The position numbers and the translations under genes are program-made. From Streptomyces marokkonensis (GTDB lineage Bacteria; Actinomycetota; Actinomycetes; Streptomycetales; Streptomycetaceae), in assembly GCF_008312835.1 (NCBI RefSeq), contig NZ_VSKS01000002.1, forward strand, positions 1 through 64,000: a stretch of 64,000 bases of DNA, read 5' to 3'. Positions 16,737-23,992 of the stretch are shown here, in pieces; positions within the stretch are counted from its first letter, which is position 1; every line of letters starts with the position of its first letter. The notes under the pieces are model-generated. The model was not told the DNA's origin, ran no database searches, and saw nothing but the letters and a program-made list of their open reading frames with translations.

Positions 16737-18490
16737 CAGTACTTACGCTCCATCGGCTGGTAGCGGGTCTGGACGACCGGCTTGTAGTCCAGACGGACGG
16801 TCTCGGTGCCGTCGGCGCCGACCTCGCGGTAGGCCATGGTGTGGCGCATGAAGTTGACGTCGTCGCGGTTCGGGTAGTCCTCGCGGTAGTGACCGCCGCG
16901 GGACTCCTTGCGGGCCAGCGCGGAGACGGCCATGACCTCGGCCAGGTCGAGCAGGTTGCCCAGCTCGACGGCCTCGAGGAGGTCGGTGTTGAACCGCTTG
17001 CCCTTGTCCTGGATGGCGACGTTCTTGTAGCGCTCGCGCAGCTCGGCGATCTTCTCGACCGCCGTCTTGATCGTCTGCTCGGTGCGGAACACCATGACGT
17101 TGGCGTCCATGGTCTCCTGCAGCTCGCGGCGGAGCTCGGCCACCCGCTCGTTGCCGGTGGAGGAGCGCAGGCGCTCGATCTGCTCGACGACGAGGGACTC
17201 CGGGTTCTCCGGCAGCTCCACGAAGTCGGCGGTCTGCGAGTACTCCGCCGCGGCGATGCCCGCCCGCTTGCCGAACACGTTGATGTCCAGCAGCGAGTTC
17301 GTGCCCAGCCGGTTGGCGCCGTGCACGGACACGCACGCGACCTCGCCGGCCGCGTACAGGCCGGGGACGACGGTGGTGTTGTCCGCCAGGACCTCGCCCT
17401 GGACGTTGGTCGGGATGCCGCCCATGGCGTAGTGGGCGGTGGGCTGGATCGGGATCGGGTCCGTGTAGGGCTCGATGCCGAGGTAGGTCCGCGCGAACTC
17501 CGTGATGTCGGGCAGCTTGGCGTCCAGCTGCTCCGGCGGGAGGTGCGTGAGGTCCAGGAAGACGTGGTCGCCCTCGGGACCGCAGCCGCGGCCCTCGCGG
17601 ATCTCCGTGTAGATGGAGCGCGAGACGACGTCACGCGAGGCGAGGTCCTTCATGACCGGCGCGTACTTCTCCATGAAGCGCTCGCCGTCCTTGTTGCGCA
17701 GGATGCCGCCCTCACCGCGGGCGCCCTCCGTCAGCAGGATGCCCATGCGCCAGATGCCGGTCGGGTGGAACTGGAAGAACTCCATGTCCTCCAGCGGCAG
17801 CCCGCGCCGGTACACGGCGGCCTGGCCGTCACCGGTCAGCGTGTGCGCGTTGGACGTCACCTTGAAGAACTTGCCGGTGCCGCCGGAGGCGTAGATCACG
17901 GCCTTCGCCTGGAAGATGTGGATCTCGCCGGTGGCCAGCTCGTACGCGACGACGCCGGCCGACCGCTTGACGCCGCCGACCTCGGTGATCAGCTGGTCCA
18001 GGACGTAGAACTCGTTGAAGAACTCCACGCCCTCCTTGACGCAGTTCTGGTACAGCGTCTGGAGGATCATGTGGCCGGTGCGGTCCGCCGCGTAGCAGGA
18101 GCGGCGGACCGGGGCCTCGCCGTGGTTGCGGCTGTGACCGCCGAAGCGGCGCTGGTCGATCGTGCCGTTCGGGGTCCGGTTGAACGGCAGGCCCATCTTC
18201 TCCAGGTCGAGGACGGAGTCGATGGCCTCCTTCGCCAGGATCTCGGCGGCGTCCTGGTCGACCAGGTAGTCACCGCCCTTGACCGTGTCGAAGGTGTGCC
18301 ACTCCCAGTTGTCCTCCTCCACGTTGGCCAGCGCGGCGGCCATGCCGCCCTGCGCGGCGCCCGTGTGGGAACGGGTGGGGTAGAGCTTGGTCAGCACGGC
18401 GGTGCGGCTGCGCTTGGTCGCCTCGATGGCGGCCCGCATACCGGCGCCACCGGCGCCGACGATGACGGTGTCGTACTTGTGGATCTTCAT
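16736..18490 (-). CDS. sdhA: succinate dehydrogenase flavoprotein subunit
   Basis: 584 aa, the normal length. It oxidises succinate to fumarate at the cytoplasmic face of the membrane. The FAD-binding Rossmann motif is [14 protein letters not shown] at the N-terminus. The covalent FAD histidine is in [10 protein letters not shown], and substrate-site residues lie in the HPTGI region and near YAMGGIPT. The start is ATG 18490. It follows sdhD by 19 bases and overlaps sdhB by one base. Confidence 0.98.
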   Translation of the reverse strand: MKIHKYDTVIVGAGGAGMRAAIEATKRSRTAVLTKLYPTRSHTGAAQGGMAAALANVEEDNWEWHTFDTVKGGDYLVDQDAAEILAKEAIDSVLDLEKMGLPFNRTPNGTIDQRRFGGHSRNHGEAPVRRSCYAADRTGHMILQTLYQNCVKEGVEFFNEFYVLDQLITEVGGVKRSAGVVAYELATGEIHIFQAKAVIYASGGTGKFFKVTSNAHTLTGDGQAAVYRRGLPLEDMEFFQFHPTGIWRMGILLTEGARGEGGILRNKDGERFMEKYAPVMKDLASRDVVSRSIYTEIREGRGCGPEGDHVFLDLTHLPPEQLDAKLPDITEFARTYLGIEPYTDPIPIQPTAHYAMGGIPTNVQGEVLADNTTVVPGLYAAGEVACVSVHGANRLGTNSLLDINVFGKRAGIAAAEYSQTADFVELPENPESLVVEQIERLRSSTGNERVAELRRELQETMDANVMVFRTEQTIKTAVEKIAELRERYKNVAIQDKGKRFNTDLLEAVELGNLLDLAEVMAVSALARKESRGGHYREDYPNRDDVNFMRHTMAYREVGADGTETVRLDYKPVVQTRYQPMERKY

Positions 18491-18509
18491 GATTCTCGCA
18501 GCCCCGTGC

Positions 18510-18992
18510 CTAGCGGATGTTCGGGTCGAAGGTGAAGATCACCAGCGTGCCCAGCAGGATGGTGAACACCGTGGCGGTGTAGAGCAGGCCCTTGAGCCAC
18601 AGCCGGGTGTTCGGCCGCTCCGCGTAGTCGTTGATGACCGTGCGCAGGCCGTTGGCGCCGTGCAGCATCGCGAGCCACAGCATCAGCAGGTCCCAGACCT
18701 GCCAGAACGGCGAGGCCCAGCGGCCGGCCACGAAGGCGAAGCCGATCTTGGAGACGCCGCCGTCGAGCACCAGCTGGATCAGCAGGTGGCCGATGACCAG
18801 GACGACCAGGACGACGCCGGACAGGCGCATGAACAGCCAGGCGGCCAGCTCGAAGTTGCCCCGGGTGGACTTCGGGGTCTTCTTGGTCCGCTTGCGCGGG
18901 GGCTCGATGACCGGTGCCGGGTTGTCGACGGAGTAGAGCGAGTCGCCCTCGACGGGGCCGATGCCCGAGGCGGTGGTGTCAGTCGTGGACAT
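18510..18992 (-). CDS. sdhD: succinate dehydrogenase hydrophobic membrane anchor subunit
   Basis: 160 aa with a polar, basic N-terminal tail of about 45 residues and three membrane helices, beginning [20 protein letters not shown]. Histidines in IGHLLIQ and MLHGANGLR are candidates for heme ligation, and NDYAERP is a conserved tail motif of actinobacterial SdhD. With SdhC it anchors the complex and forms the quinone site. It starts 5 bases after the sdhC stop. Confidence 0.93.
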   Translation of the reverse strand: MSTTDTTASGIGPVEGDSLYSVDNPAPVIEPPRKRTKKTPKSTRGNFELAAWLFMRLSGVVLVVLVIGHLLIQLVLDGGVSKIGFAFVAGRWASPFWQVWDLLMLWLAMLHGANGLRTVINDYAERPNTRLWLKGLLYTATVFTILLGTLVIFTFDPNIR

Positions 18993-18997
18993 GGGTG

Positions 18998-19378
18998 TCA
19001 GCTCCCGAACAGTTCACGAGCGGCGTGGCCGAGCACGGGGTAGATCGCCCCGATCATCAGCACGAGCCACAGGGCGACGACGGTCCAGAGCATCTGCTTC
19101 TGGTAGCGGGCGCCCTTGACCCAGAAGTCGACGGCGATGACACGCAGGCCGTTGAGCGCGTGGAAGAGGATGGCGGCGACGAGGCCGTACTCCAGCAGCG
19201 CGACGATCGGCGTCTTGTACGTGGCCACGACGGTGTCGTAGGCCTCGGGGGACACCCGCACGAGAGCGGTGTCCAGCACGTGAACGAACAGGAAGAAGAA
19301 GATGAGGACGCCGGTGACTCGGTGAGCCACCCAGGACCACATTCCTTCCCGGCCGCGGTACAGCGTTCCAGCCGGCAC
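18998..19378 (-). CDS. sdhC: succinate dehydrogenase cytochrome b556 subunit
   Basis: 126 aa from GTG 19378, with GGAGGAAAT 8 bases upstream; the frame is open for another 30 codons but this site fixes the start. Three membrane helices are seen, and the signature WSWVAHRVTGVLIFFFLFVH contains the family's SxxHRxTG-like motif. It is the first gene of sdhCDAB; the promoter must lie in 19379-19547, which I could not resolve into elements. Confidence 0.94.
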   Translation of the reverse strand: MPAGTLYRGREGMWSWVAHRVTGVLIFFFLFVHVLDTALVRVSPEAYDTVVATYKTPIVALLEYGLVAAILFHALNGLRVIAVDFWVKGARYQKQMLWTVVALWLVLMIGAIYPVLGHAARELFGS

Positions 19379-19547
19379 GGAAATTTCCTCCGGGAGCGGG
19401 GATTGGGGCCGCGCCGGCTTTCCTTGTCGGTCGGGCCCGGCCGGGTACGGTCCACCGGCCCCCAGCATGGTAGCGACGTGTGTCTGCGGCGCTCACGGGG
19501 GGCCTGCCGGTGTGATCAAAGTTGCACTCAAAGGAGTGCGGGCCGGG

Positions 19548-20084
19548 CTACCGGGGCGGGACTTTGTCGTGTTTGCCGGGTGCGGGCCCGTTGGTGACCG
19601 GTCGCGAAGTTCCCCGCGCCCCCAGGGTCTGGGCCAGCCGCTCCCTGGCGAGGAGCCGGAGCTGCTCGGCGGCCACCGCTCGCTCGTCCTCCGGATCGTT
19701 CGCCAATCGTGACCGGATGTCCTCCAGGACCCGGTCCAGGACCTCGTCCTCGGGGACCCCGTCCAGGCAGATCACGAACACGTGGCCGAACTTCGCCTCG
19801 TACGCCGCGTGGGCCGCGTTCAGGGCCGTGTGGGCGGCCGTGTAGGTGTCCTCGGGGAGGGAGGGGAGCGCCTCGGCGGAGAGGGCCTCGGCGAGCTCCT
19901 CGGGGGAGAGGTCGTACGTCGCCTCGTCCGAGGCCGCCAGGAGGGACGCCACGTCGGGATACGGGCGGTGGCCGGCGAGGAGCAGGGCCCAGCGCGGGCT
20001 GTGCAGACAGGCCAGGAGGGCGCGCTCGGCGTCCTGGGCGGGGGCGGTGTTGAACCGCTCGAGCGGGGACGTGGTGCCGGGCAC
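19548..20084 (-). CDS. 2-oxo-4-hydroxy-4-carboxy-5-ureidoimidazoline (OHCU) decarboxylase
   Basis: 178 aa from GTG 20084; a GTG at 20210 in the same frame would add 42 poorly conserved residues. Neither start has a good ribosome site, so this end is uncertain. Family features are LERFNTAPAQDAERALL at the start, a catalytic histidine in GHRPYPD, and the C-terminal AYEAKFGHVFVICLDG, where the FGxxFIxxxxG block is diagnostic. The enzyme makes S-allantoin in the last step of urate breakdown. Other ureide-pathway genes are not in this window. Confidence 0.88.
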   Translation of the reverse strand: MPGTTSPLERFNTAPAQDAERALLACLHSPRWALLLAGHRPYPDVASLLAASDEATYDLSPEELAEALSAEALPSLPEDTYTAAHTALNAAHAAYEAKFGHVFVICLDGVPEDEVLDRVLEDIRSRLANDPEDERAVAAEQLRLLARERLAQTLGARGTSRPVTNGPAPGKHDKVPPR

Positions 20085-20323
20085 GCCGCGGGACTGTCCG
20101 GGTATGGCGACTCGGCCGGGGAGGTCTGGGAGACGGTGCGCAGGCAGCGTGGGTCCTCGTGGGCGTCGCGTGTGTGTCGGTGGAAGATGCTGTGAGAGTT
20201 GTGACGTCACGTTATCGAGTGAGTCCGAGAGGTGTCCGATCGGTACCCCTGATTCACCCGTACGGCAGAGTTTGAGAACGGCTCGTCGACACCCCTCACC
20301 CGAATGGGCCGTACGTTGGCGGG

Positions 20324-22021
20324 GTGAGTCAGCACAGGCAGCACAAGCGGCACAGGCAGCACAGGCGGCGCTCGGCGGCGGGGGCGGTGAGCGAGCGACG
20401 GGTGCTGGTCGCGGCCGTCGCCGGGGGAGCGCTGGTGGCCGCGTCCGGTGTGAGCCTCGGCCTGTGGGCCACCTCCGGCGACGACGGCGCGTCCGCCGGG
20501 CCGGCGGCGTCCTCCGCGGAGAGCCCCGGCGGTGCGGACGAGGCCGCCGGGACGACGCCCGGAGCGAGTCCCCGTCCGAGCCCCAGCCGCCTCTTCCCCC
20601 TGTCGAAGGCGCCGCGCACCATACCCGCCGTCCGCGCGCACACGGCGGAGCGCGGCCCGGGGTGGCGCCCGGCGCGTGACCACCGGGTGGTCGTGGCCGA
20701 TCCGGTGCTGGCCGACGAGGGCCGGCTGATAGCGGGGGAGCTGGGACTGACGTACGCGGGCGGGGAGGACGACGAGCGGGACGGGGACCTCCGGCTGGAG
20801 CTGAACCGCGACGCCGGCGCGAACCCCGAGTCGTACACGATGACCGTGCGCGGGGGGCGGGTGACCGTCACCGCCCCCGCGGAGGCGGGCGTGTTCTACG
20901 GCACCCGCACCCTCAAGCAGGCGGTGAAGGGCACCGGCGCCGCCCCCGAGGGCGTGGTGCGTGACGAACCCGCCAAGCAGCGGCGCGGGCTGATGCTTGA
21001 CATCGCGCGCAAGCACTACGACGCCGACTGGATCGAGGACCGGATCCGTGAGCTCGGCGACCTGAAGTTCAACGAGATCGGCCTGCACTTCTCCGACGAC
21101 CAGGGCTTCCGCATCGAGTCCGACACGCACCCGGAGATCGTGTCCGCGGACCACCTGACCAAGGCGCAGGTCAAGAGGATCGTCGGCCTCGCGGAGAGCC
21201 GGCACATCACCGTCGTGCCCGAGATCGACTCGCCCGGGCACCTCGGCGCGGTCCTCGCCGCCCACCCGGACCTCCAGCTCCGCGACGCGGGCGGCGGTGC
21301 CGTGCGCGGCGCGATCGACATCTCCGAACCCCGGTCCGCCCGGATCGTCGACGATCTGCTGAAGGAGTACGCCGGGCTCTTCCCCGGCGGACAGTGGCAC
21401 CTCGGCGGCGACGAGTACCAGGCGCTGGTGGTGAACGACCCCGAGGCGTCGTTCCCGGACCTGGCCGCCGCCGCGCGGGAGAAGTACGGCTCCGGCGCGA
21501 CCGTGGAGGACCTGGCCACCGGGTGGCTCAACGACCGGGCCGCCACCGTCCGCGCCCTCGGCCGCACGCCCCGCGCCTGGAACGACGGATTCTTCCGGGA
21601 CGGGTCGGTGCGGGCCGCGAAGGACATCCAGGTCGCCTACTGGACCGGCAAGGAGATCGGCGCCCGGCAGCCGGCCGAGTACCTCGGCGAGGGCCGCGAG
21701 GTCGTCAACCACAACGACGAGTTCCTCTACTACGTGCTCGGCGAGCCCCTGACCTTCGTCTACCCGACGGGGGAACGGATCTACGAGCAGTGGACGCCGC
21801 GGGTGCTGCGCGGCACCACCGCCGTCCCGGAGCGGTACGACCGACAGATACTCGGCGGGTCGTTCGCCGTCTGGGGCGACCTGCCCCGCTCCCAGACCCA
21901 GGAGCAGGTGGCGGCAGGCATCCGCATGCCGCTGCGGGCGACCGTGCAGAAGCTGTGGGACCCCGACGAACCCGAACTGTCCTGGGCGGAGTTCCGGAAG
22001 CTGGCGGACGAACTGGGCTGA
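20324..22021 (+). CDS. secreted beta-N-acetylhexosaminidase (GH20)
   Basis: 565 aa from GTG 20324. A basic N-terminus (RHRQHRRR) and a hydrophobic segment near residues 26-48 act as a signal peptide or anchor, followed by a Pro/Ser-rich linker. The GH20 N-terminal domain has GVFYGTRTLKQ. The catalytic TIM barrel begins at RGLMLDIARKHYDADWI, and the acid-base pair is Asp363-Glu364 in WHLGGDEYQ. It releases terminal GlcNAc or GalNAc from chitin oligomers, peptidoglycan fragments or glycans outside the cell. It stands alone with its own promoter region (20211-20323). No DasR-like operator was recognised. Confidence 0.93.
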   Translation: MSQHRQHKRHRQHRRRSAAGAVSERRVLVAAVAGGALVAASGVSLGLWATSGDDGASAGPAASSAESPGGADEAAGTTPGASPRPSPSRLFPLSKAPRTIPAVRAHTAERGPGWRPARDHRVVVADPVLADEGRLIAGELGLTYAGGEDDERDGDLRLELNRDAGANPESYTMTVRGGRVTVTAPAEAGVFYGTRTLKQAVKGTGAAPEGVVRDEPAKQRRGLMLDIARKHYDADWIEDRIRELGDLKFNEIGLHFSDDQGFRIESDTHPEIVSADHLTKAQVKRIVGLAESRHITVVPEIDSPGHLGAVLAAHPDLQLRDAGGGAVRGAIDISEPRSARIVDDLLKEYAGLFPGGQWHLGGDEYQALVVNDPEASFPDLAAAAREKYGSGATVEDLATGWLNDRAATVRALGRTPRAWNDGFFRDGSVRAAKDIQVAYWTGKEIGARQPAEYLGEGREVVNHNDEFLYYVLGEPLTFVYPTGERIYEQWTPRVLRGTTAVPERYDRQILGGSFAVWGDLPRSQTQEQVAAGIRMPLRATVQKLWDPDEPELSWAEFRKLADELG

Positions 22022-22132
22022 CCGCCGCGCCCTGCCGTCCGCAGACGGATTGCCGCATAAGCCTGCGGACCTCCGTACGACTGTGGTGGTGTTTTCGTGA
22101 TCCGAACCGACACACGGGGGGAACACCGGCAC

Positions 22133-22639
22133 ATGGGCTACTGGGGGTATTTCGTCGTGGGCCGCGGGGAGCGGCCGCTCGCCGAACTGGACGCGCTGGC
22201 CGGTGCGGCCGGGGGCATGACCCTGCGCACCTCGGCGCCGGACGGATGGCAGGTGTGGGAGTACCCGGGCGGCGAGGGCGACATCGGGAACATGAACGAC
22301 CTGGCCCGGGAGACCGGTGCGCCCGCGCTCTTCGGATACGTCATGGACAGCGACTGCGTGGTGGTGGAGGCGGCGTCGCCGGAGAGCGGGGCGTGGACGA
22401 CGTGCCTGGCGCGGGACGCCATGGCCGGGTACCTCGACGGGCAGCGGGAGGGGCTGACCGTGGACGACTACTTCCTGGAGCCCGCCGACGCCGCCGAGCG
22501 CGCCGTTTTCTGGGCCGAGGAGGCGGGCCACACCGTGTCCGCCGACGAGGTGGCCGAGGTGCTGAGGTCCGCCCCCGATCCGATGGCCGAAAATCTCTTC
22601 TTCCGTCTTCTCGACCGGCTCGGCGTGGTGCCCCAGTGA
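22133..22639 (+). CDS. hypothetical protein, acidic, 168 aa
   Basis: I do not recognise a named family. The protein starts MGYWGYFVVGRGERPL at ATG 22133, with a G-rich site about 12 bases upstream. It is acidic, has no signal peptide or membrane segment, and looks like a soluble alpha/beta protein. It has one long helical C-terminal region (ADAAERAVFWAEEAGH). Short streptomycete proteins with MGYWGYF-type N-termini are widespread, to my memory. It is 111 bases after the hexosaminidase gene but has no visible functional link. Confidence 0.75.
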   Translation: MGYWGYFVVGRGERPLAELDALAGAAGGMTLRTSAPDGWQVWEYPGGEGDIGNMNDLARETGAPALFGYVMDSDCVVVEAASPESGAWTTCLARDAMAGYLDGQREGLTVDDYFLEPADAAERAVFWAEEAGHTVSADEVAEVLRSAPDPMAENLFFRLLDRLGVVPQ

Positions 22640-22691
22640 CACTCCGGGCCCGTCGCACGCAGTAAGGGGAGATGCGGGCTCCGTAGGGGAT

Positions 22692-22710
22692 GAGGCCCGT
22701 GAAGGGCCTC
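22692..22710 (+). terminator. short hairpin after the 22133 gene
   Basis: GAGGCCC (22692-22698) and GGGCCTC (22704-22710) pair around GTGAA. It lies 53 bases after the upstream stop and 38 bases before the next start. It may terminate the first gene or influence the second. Confidence 0.45.
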
Positions 22711-22747
22711 GTCCGGGGCCTGTGACGACCCGCAGTGGGAGGCGTGG

Positions 22748-23308
22748 ATGAGCCTGGTGGAACTGATCGCACAGGCCGACGAGCGCGGGCTGGCCGTGAG
22801 CGGGTTGGCTTGTTTGGACCGGTGCGTGCCGTTGCTGGGCGGCGACGACGAGGTGCTGCGCCCGCTGTGGGCGAGCCTCGCGGCGGACGCCGCCCCCGCC
22901 GACTGGACCGAACGGCTGGAGCAGACGCGCGGCAAGCTGGACGCCGCGGCGGGCGACGCGGACGAGGCCGTGGTGCTCGCGCACCGGATGCTCGTCACCG
23001 CCCCCGCGGAGCGGTCCGCCGCGGGGCTGCGGGAATGGGCCGACGGCTGCTCCCTCGCCGCGCTGCGGATCCACCGGCTGCTGGACGGCGCCGGCGCCGG
23101 GGGAACCGGCCCGGCCGACGAGTGCCGGGAGGGCGCCGCGGAGGGCCTGTCACCGCTCCTCGCCGCCGAACTGCGCCGCCAGATCACCGTGCTGGAACTC
23201 CTCTCCGCCCACGGCCCGGCGGGGCTGCGCGGTGCGCTGGAGGTGTCGACGGAGGGACGGCGGGTGCTGCGCGCCGCGGTGTCCCGCCGCAGCCGCAGGG
23301 ACGGCTGA
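22748..23308 (+). CDS. hypothetical helical protein, 186 aa
   Basis: Start ATG 22748, with GGGAGG at 22737-22742. The sequence is Ala/Leu/Glu-rich and reads as a bundle of helices (for example DADEAVVLAHRMLVTAPAER). No signal peptide, membrane segment or known catalytic motif is seen. The last third has a Gly-rich loop (GAGAGGTGPAD) and a basic C-terminus. I do not recognise its function. It appears to be a conserved streptomycete hypothetical gene. Confidence 0.75.
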   Translation: MSLVELIAQADERGLAVSGLACLDRCVPLLGGDDEVLRPLWASLAADAAPADWTERLEQTRGKLDAAAGDADEAVVLAHRMLVTAPAERSAAGLREWADGCSLAALRIHRLLDGAGAGGTGPADECREGAAEGLSPLLAAELRRQITVLELLSAHGPAGLRGALEVSTEGRRVLRAAVSRRSRRDG

Positions 23309-23448
23309 CACCCCCGGCCGGCCCGGCACGTCCACGGGGCCGCCGGGTACGGCGGGTCATGTGACCGTCCCGGGGCGGTCCCGCGCCCGTTGCGGGAACC
23401 TTCCGGAACCCGGGTGACGAAACCCTTCGCCGCAGCGCTCTTGAGGAT

Positions 23449-23862
23449 GTGACGACTGCGACGACTGTGACGACACAGCAGGAGACCAGGCCCTCGGCGG
23501 CGACGAAGCCGGCCCGCTGGGCGGCGGACGCGGTGGCGGCGATGCGCGAAGGGGCACGGCTGCGCCTCGACTACTCGGCGCGCAGTCTGTGGAGCGTCGA
23601 CCGGATGATCGAGGACATACGCGGCGAGGCGGCGCCGTACGCCGCCGTGGAGCTGGTGCTGCGCGGATTCGGCGCGTACGCGGGCGAGGTGATCGTGCGT
23701 CAGACCGGAGGGGAGTGGTGGTCCTCCGGCGGCGACCACTGGGTCCGCACCCCCGACGGCCGCCTCTGGGACCCGATCGACGAGGCCCGGCGCTGCTACA
23801 CCCACGACGGTTCCCTGCGCCTGCTGTGCCGTGACGCCACCGGCGGGGGACCGCACCCGTGA
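23449..23862 (+). CDS. hypothetical protein, paralogue of the 26974 gene
   Basis: 137 aa from GTG 23449. The core LRLDYSARSLWSVDRMI, then GAYAGEVIVRQTGGEWW and TPDGRLWDPI, matches in the same order the protein encoded at 26974-27402 (LPLDYSVASLRVVDALV, GAYVGEVLVRRAGGVWV, MPDGRIWNPV). The two therefore form one family of about 100 conserved residues. It has no signal peptide or membrane segment. Function is unknown. The two copies flank the large amidase gene. Confidence 0.8.
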   Translation: MTTATTVTTQQETRPSAATKPARWAADAVAAMREGARLRLDYSARSLWSVDRMIEDIRGEAAPYAAVELVLRGFGAYAGEVIVRQTGGEWWSSGGDHWVRTPDGRLWDPIDEARRCYTHDGSLRLLCRDATGGGPHP

Positions 23863-23940
23863 CCGCCCGGCGCCGTCCGGCCGTGCGCGGTGTGACGTCT
23901 TCACGCGCCGGCCGGCCGGTAACCGGGGCGGACACGGAGC

Positions 23941-23977
23941 GGACGGGGTCCCGCGCGGGTCGCGCGGGGCCCCGTCC
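23941..23977. terminator. bidirectional hairpin between convergent genes
   Basis: GGACGGGGTCCCGCGC (23941-23956) pairs with GCGCGGGGCCCCGTCC (23962-23977) over 16 bp with one T-G wobble and a 5-base loop. It lies between the stops of the 23449 gene and the amidase gene (23993), serving both. Confidence 0.85.
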
Positions 23978-23992
23978 GTCGTCGTCACGGTG

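Noticed and set aside
20207-23074. 955-codon open frame opposite the hexosaminidase and hypothetical genes
   Set aside because: Spans several well-supported genes on the other strand; composition is typical of an antisense frame in high-GC DNA.
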